Shown here: positions 1 to 8,135 of the stretch, piece by piece | Position numbering within the stretch: position 1 is the stretch's first letter | Layout of the letters: each line of letters begins with the position of its first letter | DNA from: JAKFDI01 sp044508835 | Lineage (GTDB): Bacteria > Pseudomonadota > Gammaproteobacteria > Burkholderiales > Burkholderiaceae_C | Length of the DNA stretch: 64,000 nt | Direction of reading: 5' to 3' | NCBI GenBank assembly: GCA_044508835.1 | Contig: JBIQHD010000007.1 | Span: forward strand, 62,001 to 126,000 | Made by a program: the position numbers and the translations under genes | Notes under the pieces: generated by a model | Told to the model about the DNA's origin: nothing | The model's database searches: none | Seen by the model: the letters and a program-made list of their open reading frames with translations, nothing else

Positions 1-1895
1 AGCGCCGCGTCGAACATGTTGGGGATGCGCAGGCCCGGCTCGGGGTCGATGTCCACGCCCCAGGCATCCTCGAAGGAGGCGCGCACGGTGCTGTCGGACA
101 CGTGCCGGTAGCCGGTGAGCTCGTGCGGGAACGAGCCCATGTCGCACGAGCCCTGCACGTTGTTCTGGCCGCGCAGCGGGTTCAGGCCCACGCCCTCGCG
201 GCCGACGTTGCCGGTGGCCATGGCGAGGTTGGCGATGGCGATCACCGCGGTGGAGCCCTGGCTGTGCTCGGTCACGCCCAGGCCGTAGTAGATGGCGCCG
301 TTGCCGCCGCCGGTGTACAGCCGCGCGGCGGCGCGCAGTTCGGCCGCGGGCACGCCGGTCTCGGCCTCGGTGGCCTCGGGCGAGTTCTCCGGGCGGGCGA
401 CGAACTCGCGCCACTCGCCGAAGGACTTGGCGTCGCAACGCTCGGCCACGTAGGCCTCGTCGACCAGGCCCTCGGTGACGACGACGTGCGCCATCGCCGT
501 GACCACGGCCACGTTGGTGCCGGGGCGCAGCTGCAGGTGGTGCGCGGCGCGCACGTGCGGCGACTTGACGAGGTCGATGCGCCGCGGGTCGATGACGATC
601 AGCTTCGCGCCCTCGCGCAGGCGCCGCTTCATGCGCGAGCCGAACACCGGGTGCGCGTCGGTCGGGTTGGCGCCGATGACGAGGATCACGTCGGCCTGCT
701 CCACCGAGCGGAAGGTCTGCGTGCCGGCCGAGGTGCCCAGCGTCGCGCCCAGCCCGTAGCCCGTGGGCGAGTGGCACACGCGGGCGCAGGTGTCGACGTT
801 GTTGTTGCCGAAGGCCGCGCGCACGAGCTTCTGCACGAGGTAGGCCTCCTCGTTGGTGCAGCGCGAGGACGTGAGGCCGCCGATGGCGCCGCGCCCGTAC
901 TTGGCCTGCAACCGCTTGAACTCGGAGGCGGCGTGGGCGATGGCCTCGTCCCAGCTCACCTCGCGCCACGGGTCGGTGATCCTGGCGCGGACCATCGGCC
1001 GGGTGATGCGGTCCTTGTGCGTGGTGTAGCCCCAGGCGAAGCGCCCCTTCACGCAGGCGTGGCCCTCGTTGGCGCGGCCGTCCTTCCACGGCACCATGCG
1101 CACGACCTGGTCGCCCTTCATCTCGGCCTTGAAGCCGCAGCCCACGCCGCAGTAGCCGCAGGTGGTGATCTCGCTGCGCTCGGCCGGGCCGGCTTCGATG
1201 AGCGACTTCTCCCTGAGCGAATCGGTGGGGCAGGCAGCCACGCAGGCGCCGCAGCTCACGCACTCGGAGTCCATGAACGCCTCGTCCTGGCCCGCCGACA
1301 CGCGCGAGCCGAAGCCGCGCCCGCTGATGGTCAGCGCGAAGGTGCCCTGCGTCTCCTCGCAGGCGCGCACGCAGCGGTTGCAGACGATGCACTGCGCCGG
1401 GTCGTAGGTGAAGTAGGGGTTGGATTCGTCCTTGGCCAGGCACGCATGGCTCTCGCCCTCGAAGCCGTAGCGCACGGCCTCCACCCCGACGGCGAGCGCC
1501 ATGTCCTGCAGCTCGTTGCCGCGCCCGGGCACGGGAGCGGCCTCGGCGCCGGCGGGCAGGTCCGACAGGTACAGCTCCATCACGCCGCGGCGCAGCTGCT
1601 GCAGCCGCGGCGTCTGCGTGCGCACCTTCATGCCGTTCTCGGCCGGCGTGGTGCATGAGGCGGGGAAGCCGCGGCGGCCCTCGACCTCCACCAGGCACAG
1701 GCGGCAGGAGCCGAAGGGCTCCAGGCTGTCGGTGGCGCACAGCTTGGGCACCATCACCGCCGCCTCGGCCGCGGCTCGCATCAGCGAAGTGCCTTCGGGC
1801 ACGGTCACGGCCACGCCGTCGATCTCCAGCGTGACCTCGCGCTCGGCCACGCGCGCGGGCGTGCCGTAGTCGATCTCGTTCGTCGGTTCGAGCAT
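1..1895 (-). CDS. fdsA: NAD-dependent formate dehydrogenase, molybdenum alpha subunit (C-terminus outside window)
   Basis: Catalytic subunit oxidising formate to CO2 at a Mo-bis-MGD centre, with electrons passing through Fe-S clusters to the FdsBG diaphorase in the cytoplasm. The 631 visible residues hold an N-terminal [2Fe-2S] domain (Cys53, 64, 67, 81), a His-Cys/4Fe-4S segment near 150-180, paired 4Fe-4S motifs (CVSCGACVAAC near 212-222), a CGYCGVGCG motif at 246-254 opening the molybdopterin domain, and the active-site Cys374-His375 pair. Family members are about 950 residues, so roughly a third lies beyond base 1. The ATG at 1893-1895 has GAGGAG just upstream and follows fdsB by 12 bp. 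Last visible gene of a minus-strand oxlT-like/fdsGBA operon; fdsC and fdsD would be expected further left. Confidence 0.95.
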   Translation of the reverse strand, partial: MLEPTNEIDYGTPARVAEREVTLEIDGVAVTVPEGTSLMRAAAEAAVMVPKLCATDSLEPFGSCRLCLVEVEGRRGFPASCTTPAENGMKVRTQTPRLQQLRRGVMELYLSDLPAGAEAAPVPGRGNELQDMALAVGVEAVRYGFEGESHACLAKDESNPYFTYDPAQCIVCNRCVRACEETQGTFALTISGRGFGSRVSAGQDEAFMDSECVSCGACVAACPTDSLREKSLIEAGPAERSEITTCGYCGVGCGFKAEMKGDQVVRMVPWKDGRANEGHACVKGRFAWGYTTHKDRITRPMVRARITDPWREVSWDEAIAHAASEFKRLQAKYGRGAIGGLTSSRCTNEEAYLVQKLVRAAFGNNNVDTCARVCHSPTGYGLGATLGTSAGTQTFRSVEQADVILVIGANPTDAHPVFGSRMKRRLREGAKLIVIDPRRIDLVKSPHVRAAHHLQLRPGTNVAVVTAMAHVVVTEGLVDEAYVAERCDAKSFGEWREFVARPENSPEATEAETGVPAAELRAAARLYTGGGNGAIYYGLGVTEHSQGSTAVIAIANLAMATGNVGREGVGLNPLRGQNNVQGSCDMGSFPHELTGYRHVSDSTVRASFEDAWGVDIDPEPGLRIPNMFDAA

Positions 1896-1907
1896 GTCTT
1901 GCTCCTC

Positions 1908-3464
1908 TCAGGCCGGCTGGGGCGTGGTCGCCGGCAGCCCGAAGTCCTGCGGGAAATGGTTCAGGGCGGACAGCACCGGATACGGCGTCATGCCGCCCAT
2001 GGCGCACAGCGAGCCGTGGACCATGGTGTCGCACAGGTCGCGCAGCAGCTCGACCTGCTGCTCGCGGTCGGTGCCCGCCGAGATGCGGTCGATGACCTCG
2101 ACGCCGCGGGTGGAGCCGATGCGGCAGGGCGTGCACTTGCCGCAGGACTCGACCACGCAGAACTCCATGGCGTAGCGGGCAAGCCGGGCCATGTCGGCGC
2201 GGTCGTCGTGCGCCACCAGGCCGCCGTGGCCCACCACCGCGCCGACGGCGGCGTAGGCCTCGTAGTCGAGCGGGATGTCCCATTGCGATTCGGGCAGGTA
2301 GGTGCCCAGCGGCCCGCCCACCTGCACCGCCTTGAGCGGCCGGCCCGAGGCCGAGCCGCCGCCGAAGTCGTGCAGCAGCTCGCGCAGCGTCACGCCGAAG
2401 GCCTTCTCGACCAGCCCGCCGTGGCGGATGTTGCCGGCCAGCTGGAAGGGCAGCGTGCCCTGCGAGCGGCCCATGCCGTAGTTCTTGTAGAAGGCCGCGC
2501 CGCGCGCGAGGATGAGCGGCACGGTGGCCAGCGTGATGACGTTGTTCACCACCGTCGGCTGCCCGAAGAGGCCCGCCACCGCCGGCACCGGCGGCTTGGC
2601 GCGCACCATGCCGCGCTTGCCCTCCAGGCTTTCGAGCAGCGCGGTCTCTTCCCCGCACACGTAGGAGCCGGCCGCCTTGCGCACCTCCAGCATGAAGCGG
2701 CGGCCGCTGCCCAGCACGTCGGCGCCCAGGTAGCCGGCGGCCTCGGCCAGGGCGATGGCCTCGTTCAGCACCGCGATGGCGTGCGGGTACTCCGAGCGCA
2801 CGTAGACGTAGCCCTGCGTGGCGCCGGTGGCCAGCCCCGCGATCGTCATGCCCTCGATGAGCATGAAGGGGTCGCCCTCCATCGCCATGCGGTCGGAGAA
2901 GGTGCCCGAATCGCCTTCGTCGGCGTTGCACACGACGTACTTCTGCGCCGCGTTCATGCCGAGCACGGTCTTCCACTTGATGCCGGCGGGAAAGGCCGCG
3001 CCGCCGCGCCCGCGCAGGCCGGCGTCCAGCACCTGCTGCACGATCTCGGCGGGCTGCATCGCGAGCGCCTGACGCAGGCCGGCGAAGCCTTCGTGCGCCT
3101 CGTAGTCGGCGATCGACAGCGGATCGGTGATGCCCATGCGGGCGAAGGTCAGGCGCTCCTGGTTCTTCAGATACGCGATCTGCTCGGTCAGGCCCTGGCC
3201 CAGCGCATGGCGGCCCCCGTCGAGAAAGCCGGCATCGAACAGACTTTTCACGTCGCGCGGCGTGACGGGACCGTAGGCCACACGGCCCTCGGGCGTGCCC
3301 ACTTCCACCATCGGCTCCAGCCAGAACAGGCCGCGCGAGCCGTTGCGCACCAGATGCACGTCGAGCCCGCGCGCGACGGCTTCGTCGGCAATGGCGCGGG
3401 CCAGGCGGTTGGCGCCGAGCGCCAGGGCGGCCGAGTCCCTCGGCACATAGACAGTCGTGGTCAT
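1908..3464 (-). CDS. fdsB: NAD-dependent formate dehydrogenase, beta (NuoF-like diaphorase) subunit
   Basis: 518-residue FMN/NADH-binding subunit that passes electrons from FdsA to NAD+. The N-terminal ~110 residues resemble a thioredoxin-like ferredoxin domain. The core has the NuoF glycine-rich segment (GRGGAAFPAG) for FMN/NADH, and the C-terminal third has the 4Fe-4S motif ESCGKCTPCRIG. Length matches FdsB (about 520). The ATG has GGGAGG upstream and overlaps the fdsG stop by 4 bp (ATGA), so translation is probably coupled. The gene order G-B-A is that of the soluble Mo formate dehydrogenases of Cupriavidus and Rhodobacter, which supports this over a complex I or NAD-hydrogenase subunit. 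Confidence 0.95.
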   Translation of the reverse strand: MTTTVYVPRDSAALALGANRLARAIADEAVARGLDVHLVRNGSRGLFWLEPMVEVGTPEGRVAYGPVTPRDVKSLFDAGFLDGGRHALGQGLTEQIAYLKNQERLTFARMGITDPLSIADYEAHEGFAGLRQALAMQPAEIVQQVLDAGLRGRGGAAFPAGIKWKTVLGMNAAQKYVVCNADEGDSGTFSDRMAMEGDPFMLIEGMTIAGLATGATQGYVYVRSEYPHAIAVLNEAIALAEAAGYLGADVLGSGRRFMLEVRKAAGSYVCGEETALLESLEGKRGMVRAKPPVPAVAGLFGQPTVVNNVITLATVPLILARGAAFYKNYGMGRSQGTLPFQLAGNIRHGGLVEKAFGVTLRELLHDFGGGSASGRPLKAVQVGGPLGTYLPESQWDIPLDYEAYAAVGAVVGHGGLVAHDDRADMARLARYAMEFCVVESCGKCTPCRIGSTRGVEVIDRISAGTDREQQVELLRDLCDTMVHGSLCAMGGMTPYPVLSALNHFPQDFGLPATTPQPA

Positions 3465-3958
3465 GCCTGCCTCCCGTTCGCGACCAGCTCATCGAAGCCC
3501 TGCGGCGTGACGCGCGCATGCGGCTCGCCGCCCACCGTCACCGCCGGCGAACAGGCGCACAGGCCGAGGCAGTACACCGGCTCCAGCGTGAACGCGCCGT
3601 CGGCGCTGGTGCCGTGCAGGTCGCAGCCGAGGCGCTGCTTCACGTGGGCGAGCAGCGCATCCGAGCCCATCGCCTGGCACGACTCGGCGCAGCAGACCTG
3701 CACCACGGTGCGCCCCGCCGGCGCGTTGCGGAAGTGGTGGTAGTAGCTCACCACGCCGTGCACCTCGGCACGCGACAGGCCGAGCGCGTCGGCGATCTCG
3801 GGCACGGCCGCGCGCGGCACGTGGCCCAGCGCGTCCTGCACGTCGTGCAGGATGGGCAGCAGCGCGCCGGGCAGGCCGGCGCGGCGCTCGAGCACGGCGC
3901 GCACGACTTCGGGGTCGTGGCCGGCGGCGGCAGGGGTGGGGGCTTCGTTCATCGGCAT
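3461..3958 (-). CDS. fdsG: NAD-dependent formate dehydrogenase, gamma (NuoE-like) subunit
   Basis: 165-residue thioredoxin-like [2Fe-2S] protein that completes the diaphorase half of formate dehydrogenase. The four cluster cysteines lie in CCAESCQAMG and, about 40 residues later, CLGLCACSPA, the NuoE arrangement. The N-terminal helical half (GALLPILHDVQDALGHVP) is also NuoE-typical. A second in-frame ATG two codons later is an alternative start; neither has a strong ribosome site. It lies 64 bp after the transporter gene and overlaps fdsB by 4 bp, so it is probably cotranscribed with both. Confidence 0.93.
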   Translation of the reverse strand: MPMNEAPTPAAAGHDPEVVRAVLERRAGLPGALLPILHDVQDALGHVPRAAVPEIADALGLSRAEVHGVVSYYHHFRNAPAGRTVVQVCCAESCQAMGSDALLAHVKQRLGCDLHGTSADGAFTLEPVYCLGLCACSPAVTVGGEPHARVTPQGFDELVANGRQA

Positions 3959-4022
3959 GTCGGCTCGCGAAAGGCGTGGCGCAGCCGGCCGCGGCGCGTT
4001 GCCCGCGGCGCGGCGCGCGGTC

Positions 4023-5696
4023 TCAATGGAACAGCTTGGTGGCGCTCAGGAAGGTGCGGTAGACGCCCCACGCCAGCGGGATGCCCACCACCGCCCAGGC
4101 CAGCACCACGACGAAGGTGGGCGTGCGTCCACCGCCGGCGCGCGCCGTGCCCACGCCGACCTCGATGGCGCGGTCGTGCGCGAGGCGCTTCTCCTCGGCC
4201 AGTTCGGCATCGGTCATGAACCACTTGTCGGCCACGGGGCGCACGAGCAGGTTGCACACGAGGCCGATCACCAGCATGCCCACGAGGATGTACATCGTCT
4301 GGTTGTAGACCTGCGCGCGCGGCAGGCCCAGGCCGATCTGGTACTCGCGCATGTAGTTCACCACCACCGGGCCGATGATCCCGGCCGTGGCCCAGGCGGT
4401 GAGCAGCCGGCCGTGGATGGCGCCCACCATCTGCGTGCCGAACAGGTCGGCCAGGTAGGCGGGCACCGTCGAGAAGCCGCCGCCGTACATGCTGAGGATG
4501 ATGCCGAAGGCCAGCACGAACAGCAGCGTGCTGCCGGCGGCCGAACTGATGGGCACGCTGATGTAGAGCGCCGAGCCGAGCAGGAAGAAGACGACGTAGG
4601 TCATCTTGCGGCCGAACAGGTCCGACAGGCTCGCCCAGGTGAAGCGCCCGGCGATGTTGAACAGGCTGAGCAACGCCGCGAAGCCCGCGGCCACGCCGGC
4701 GATGGCGGCGAGCTGGCTCGCGTCGAGCTCGCCGAACTTCTTGTCCACGCCGATGAGCTGGCCGCCGAACACCTCCTGCAGCATGGGGCTCGCCATGCCG
4801 ATCACGCCGATGCCGGCGCTGGTGTTCATGCACAGCGCCATCCACACCAGCCAGAACTGCGGGATGCCCCAGACCTTCTTCACGTTCACGTGGCGCTTCG
4901 TGATCATGGCGTTGTTCGCCTGCTCGGGCTTGGGCGTCCAGCCGGCGGGCTTCCAGTTGCTCGCCGGCACGCGGTAGCTCATGGCGCCGCCGATCATGAA
5001 CACGAAGTACACCGCGGCCAGCACGAGGAAGGTCTCCATCACGCCCACGCTCGTGGGCGTGGCGAAGCCCTTCATCAGCTCGGCCGCCAGCGGCGCGCCG
5101 ATCATGGCGCCGCCGCCGAAGCCCATGATGGCCATGCCCGTGGCCATGCCGCGCCGGTCGGGGAACCACTTGATGAGCGTGGAGACGGGCGAGATGTAGC
5201 CGAGCCCGAGGCCGATGACGCCGATCACGCCCGAGCCGAGCCACATCACCCACATCTGGTGCAGGTGGATGCCCAGCGCCGAGATGACGAGCCCGCCGCA
5301 CCAGCACACGGCCGAGACCACGCCGCCCTTGCGCGGGCCGGCGCGCTCGAGCCAGCCGCCCCACATCGAGGCCGACAGGCCCAGCAGCACGAAGAACAGC
5401 GTGTACATCCACCCCATGGTGGAGATGCGCCAGTCGCAGGTGGTGGTGAACAGCTCGGCGAACAGGCTCATGTCCTTGGGGCAGGCCGTCGAGGCGGTGA
5501 TGCCCACGGCCTTGGACAGCGGCAGCCAGAACACCGAGAAGCCGTAGGCCATGCCGATGCACAGGTGGATGGCCAGCGCCGCCGGCGGCACCAGCCAGCG
5601 GTTGAAGCCCGGCCCGGCGACCGTGCGCTCCTTGTCGAGGAAGCCGAGAAAGCCCTTGCCCGGGGCCGCGCCGGCATCGATCCATACAGACGACAT
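4023..5696 (-). CDS. OFA-family MFS transporter, probable oxalate/formate antiporter
   Basis: 557-residue major facilitator with about 12 membrane segments, a long loop holding Cys residues after segment 1, and the inter-segment motif FPDRRGMATGMAIMGFGGG typical of the oxalate:formate antiporter family. After segment 12 comes a ~30-residue cytoplasmic stretch and one more hydrophobic helix (about residues 520-545) ending SATKLFH; I recall a separate tiny small-subunit protein of this kind beside such transporters in Burkholderiales, so this may be a fusion. The ATG at 5696 is chosen over further upstream in-frame starts because AAGGAGA precedes it. Its position ahead of fdsGBA suggests import of oxalate or formate for oxidation. 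Oxalate itself is inference; no oxalyl-CoA genes are in view. Confidence 0.85.
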   Translation of the reverse strand: MSSVWIDAGAAPGKGFLGFLDKERTVAGPGFNRWLVPPAALAIHLCIGMAYGFSVFWLPLSKAVGITASTACPKDMSLFAELFTTTCDWRISTMGWMYTLFFVLLGLSASMWGGWLERAGPRKGGVVSAVCWCGGLVISALGIHLHQMWVMWLGSGVIGVIGLGLGYISPVSTLIKWFPDRRGMATGMAIMGFGGGAMIGAPLAAELMKGFATPTSVGVMETFLVLAAVYFVFMIGGAMSYRVPASNWKPAGWTPKPEQANNAMITKRHVNVKKVWGIPQFWLVWMALCMNTSAGIGVIGMASPMLQEVFGGQLIGVDKKFGELDASQLAAIAGVAAGFAALLSLFNIAGRFTWASLSDLFGRKMTYVVFFLLGSALYISVPISSAAGSTLLFVLAFGIILSMYGGGFSTVPAYLADLFGTQMVGAIHGRLLTAWATAGIIGPVVVNYMREYQIGLGLPRAQVYNQTMYILVGMLVIGLVCNLLVRPVADKWFMTDAELAEEKRLAHDRAIEVGVGTARAGGGRTPTFVVVLAWAVVGIPLAWGVYRTFLSATKLFH

Positions 5697-6093
5697 GTTG
5701 TCTCCTTCTTTATGTATTCGCCGGGCGGTGGAATATGCGCTATTCCTCATAATCCGGGCCCCGCGAATTAACTGTATGTCTCGATATTCGACTCGGCAAT
5801 ATGAGGAAACCGGTCGAGCCAATATGCAGCAGCGCGCTTAAGGAACTACCCTCGCACGGTGCGCCGCAGCGCGGATGGCGGCGCTAATATGCGGCCCTCC
5901 GCATAAACGGCACCGCACCCGGCCCCGTCCACCGAGGGTGGCGGGAGGGGACTGATGGCGCCGCAGGCTCCACCAATATGCTGAACAGCTCCTAAGCAAC
6001 AACCCTGAATATTCGGCGAGAAGCGGGTTTTCCCTCGAACGGAAAAATCCGCATCGGATGTATTGCCACGACCCATCGGCGCAGAGGCAACCC
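5697..6093. promoter_or_regulatory. Divergent control region, formate/oxalate operon and its regulator
   Basis: This 397-bp non-coding stretch is much richer in A+T than its surroundings. It carries AATATG five times on the plus strand (5732, 5798, 5821, 5886, 5975), with start-to-start spacings of 66, 23, 65 and 89 bp, all close to multiples of 22. It also has TATTCG at 5715, 5785 and 6010. Two boxes lie in dyads: GGAATA/TATTCC at 5730-5746 and TATGCGG/CCGCATA at 5888-5905. The best reading is an array of sites for the adjacent ModE-like/binding-protein-like regulator. No confident -35/-10 pair could be fixed. Confidence 0.6.
5888..5905. promoter_or_regulatory. Perfect 7-bp inverted repeat, putative operator
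   Basis: TATGCGG-CCCT-CCGCATA is a perfect dyad that includes one AATATG box. It sits about midway between the transporter and regulator genes and is the most symmetrical element of the region, so it is the best single candidate for a dimeric regulator site. Confidence 0.5.
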
Positions 6094-7191
6094 ATGCATG
6101 AAATCACGATCAAGCCGGAATGGATCATCCGGCGCCCGGGCGGCGTGGCCTTGCCGCGGCGCGTGGTGGAACTGCTGGTGAAGGTGCACGAGCACGGCAG
6201 CCTCGCCAGCGCCGCCAAGTCCCTGGGGATGTCGTACCGGCATGCGTGGGACCTGCTGCACGAGGGCGAGCAGCTGTTCGGCGACGTGCTGGTGGTGATG
6301 GAGCGCGGCAAGGGCTCGGCCCTCACGGTGCTGGGCGAGAAGCTGGTCTGGGCCGACCGGCGCATCGCCGCGCGGCTGTCGCCGCTGCTCGACTCGCTGG
6401 CCTCCGAGCTCGGCGCCGAGATCGAGAAGGTGCTCTCGGCGGCGCCCGCGCTCCTGCGCATCCACGCGAGCCACGGCTTCTCGATCCAGACGCTGCACAA
6501 CTTCCTCGTCGCGGCGGGCGTGCCCAACGAGCTGAAGTACCGCGGCAGCCTGGAGGCGGTGGTGTCGCTGCACAGCGGCGACTGCGACGTGGCGGGCTTC
6601 CACGTGCCGCTGGGCGAGTTCGAGGCGCCCGTGCTCGCGCACTACGGCGAGTGGCTGCGCTCGAGCTCGCAGAAGATCATCAACATCGTGACCCGCCGCC
6701 AGGGCCTGATCGTGGCGCCGGGCAACCCGAAGGAGATCTACGGCATCCGCGACCTGGCGCGCCCCGACGTGCGCTTCATCAACCGCCAGGCCGATTCGGG
6801 CACGCGGCTGCTGCTGGACCTGCTGCTGCGCAAGGAGGGCATCGAGCCCTCGCGGATCAAGGGCTACGAGCAGTGCGAGTACACCCATGCCGCCGTCGCC
6901 GCCTTCGTGGCCAGCGGCATGGCCGACGTGGGCTACGGCGTGGAGACGCCGGCGCGGCAGTTCAAGCTCGACTTCATCCCGAGCCAGACCGAGCGCTACT
7001 TCCTGATGTGCAACGAGAAGGCGCTGGCCTCGCCGGCGGCGCAGAAGATGCTGTCCATCCTGCGCAGCGAGGAATACAAGGCCGCCGTCAACCAGCTTCC
7101 CGGCTACCAGACCGGCGAGGCGGGCACGGTGATCGCGCTGGATCAGACCTTCGCGTCGCTGCCGGGGCCGGACGGCGCCGGCCGCTCCTGA
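6094..7191 (+). CDS. Transcriptional regulator: ModE-like winged helix plus periplasmic-binding-protein-like domain
   Basis: 365 residues from the ATG at 6094, which has AGAGG upstream (an in-frame start 12 codons earlier lacks one). Residues about 15-80 form a LysR/ModE-type helix-turn-helix (HGSLASAAKSLGMSYRHAWD). Residues about 100-350 resemble the binding-protein-like (PF12727-type) ligand domain found in regulators of molybdenum enzymes. It diverges from the oxlT-like/fdsGBA operon across a region of repeated boxes, so it probably senses a ligand such as formate, oxalate or an oxyanion and controls that operon. Its last 49 bp overlap the convergent Crp/Fnr gene. The ligand is not deducible. 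Confidence 0.8.
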   Translation: MHEITIKPEWIIRRPGGVALPRRVVELLVKVHEHGSLASAAKSLGMSYRHAWDLLHEGEQLFGDVLVVMERGKGSALTVLGEKLVWADRRIAARLSPLLDSLASELGAEIEKVLSAAPALLRIHASHGFSIQTLHNFLVAAGVPNELKYRGSLEAVVSLHSGDCDVAGFHVPLGEFEAPVLAHYGEWLRSSSQKIINIVTRRQGLIVAPGNPKEIYGIRDLARPDVRFINRQADSGTRLLLDLLLRKEGIEPSRIKGYEQCEYTHAAVAAFVASGMADVGYGVETPARQFKLDFIPSQTERYFLMCNEKALASPAAQKMLSILRSEEYKAAVNQLPGYQTGEAGTVIALDQTFASLPGPDGAGRS

Positions 7192-7970
7192 GCCGCGGCG
7201 CGGCCGGCCGGCGCGTTCGCACGCGCCAGGGCCTCCAGGTCGAGCACGCGCACGCCGCCGTACTCGACAGCGATCAGGCCGCCGCGCTGCAGCGCCCGCA
7301 GCGCCTCGTTCACCCGCTGCCGCGACAGCCCGACGAGATAGCCGAGCTCCTGCTGCGTGATGCGCAGCAGCGCGCCCACGCCCGGGTACAGCACGGGGTG
7401 GAACAGCGCCGCCAGGCTGCGCGCCACGCGCGCGTCGGGGTCGCCCAGGCGGTCGATCTCGCGCGCGGCGATGAACTGGCCGAGCCGCTCGTTGAGCTGC
7501 TGGGTGATGAAGCGGTTGAAGGAGATGCTGTGGTCCAGCAGCCAGTGGAAGGTGCCCACCGGGATGCCCGCCACCACGCTCCTGCGCAGCGCCTGGATGT
7601 TGTAGCGGTAGGGCTCGCGCTTGATGACCGTGCCTTCGCCGAACCAGCCGCCCGGCGGCACGCCGGTGAAGGTGATGGGCATGCCGGCGGCCTCGTCGTT
7701 GCTCATCTTGAGCAGGCCGTCGATGACGCCGAACCAGTACACCGGCGGGCGGCCCACGCGGCACAGCAGCTCGCCCGCGCTGACCTGCACCACGCGCACG
7801 TCGGCCAGCACGCGGCGGCGCTCGTCGGCGTCGAGCCGGGCGAGCCAGGGGATGTCGGCCAGCTCGCCGGCGGTGGCTTCGCGCGCGCGCTTGAACAGCG
7901 GCCCCGCCGCGTCGGCGGCCCGCGCCGGGGGCGGCGGCTGCCTCGAAGGCGGCGGCGGGTGGTTCTGCAT
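7143..7970 (-). CDS. Crp/Fnr-family transcriptional regulator
   Basis: 275 residues. The first ~35 are Pro/Ala-rich and not conserved-looking. Residues about 40-160 form a cyclic-nucleotide-binding-like beta barrel (GELLCRVGRPPVYWFGVIDG; PPGGWFGEGTVI). A Crp-type helix-turn-helix near 210-245 reads ITQQELGYLVGLSRQRVNEALR. There is no FNR-type N-terminal cysteine set, so iron-sulfur oxygen sensing is unlikely; the effector is unknown. The 3' end overlaps the convergent regulator by 49 bp. A dyad at 8004-8021, about 34 bp before the start, suggests autoregulation and possible control of the divergent acyl-CoA synthetase/liv cluster. Confidence 0.88.
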   Translation of the reverse strand: MQNHPPPPSRQPPPPARAADAAGPLFKRAREATAGELADIPWLARLDADERRRVLADVRVVQVSAGELLCRVGRPPVYWFGVIDGLLKMSNDEAAGMPITFTGVPPGGWFGEGTVIKREPYRYNIQALRRSVVAGIPVGTFHWLLDHSISFNRFITQQLNERLGQFIAAREIDRLGDPDARVARSLAALFHPVLYPGVGALLRITQQELGYLVGLSRQRVNEALRALQRGGLIAVEYGGVRVLDLEALARANAPAGRAAAQERPAPSGPGSDAKV

Positions 7971-8003
7971 TGCGGGAAAGACCGGAGGGGACTGTCCCTA
8001 GGA

Positions 8004-8021
8004 TTGTCGTCAGAACGACAA
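8004..8021. promoter_or_regulatory. Dyad operator between Crp/Fnr gene and acyl-CoA synthetase
   Basis: TTGTCGT-CAGA-ACGACAA is a perfect 7-bp inverted repeat with a 4-bp spacer in the intergene between the divergent regulator and synthetase. A TTGACG hexamer (minus strand, 8027-8032) lies next to it. The symmetry and position fit a homodimeric Crp/Fnr-like site, although the half-site differs from the TGTGA and TTGAT consensus. Confidence 0.55.
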
Positions 8022-8135
8022 CATGGCGTCAAACTACTTCTTACATTGACCGCGTCCGCCGGTGCCACAAGCACGGCGAGCACAAGCCCCGGGCCGACAC
8101 CGGCCCGGGCACCCCACACGCGATGGAGGCCCACG

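Noticed and set aside
5761..5960. Sigma-54 (-24/-12) promoter in the formate/oxalate control region
   Set aside because: GGCAC occurs but without a correctly spaced TTGC, and the regulator is not of the AAA+ activator type.
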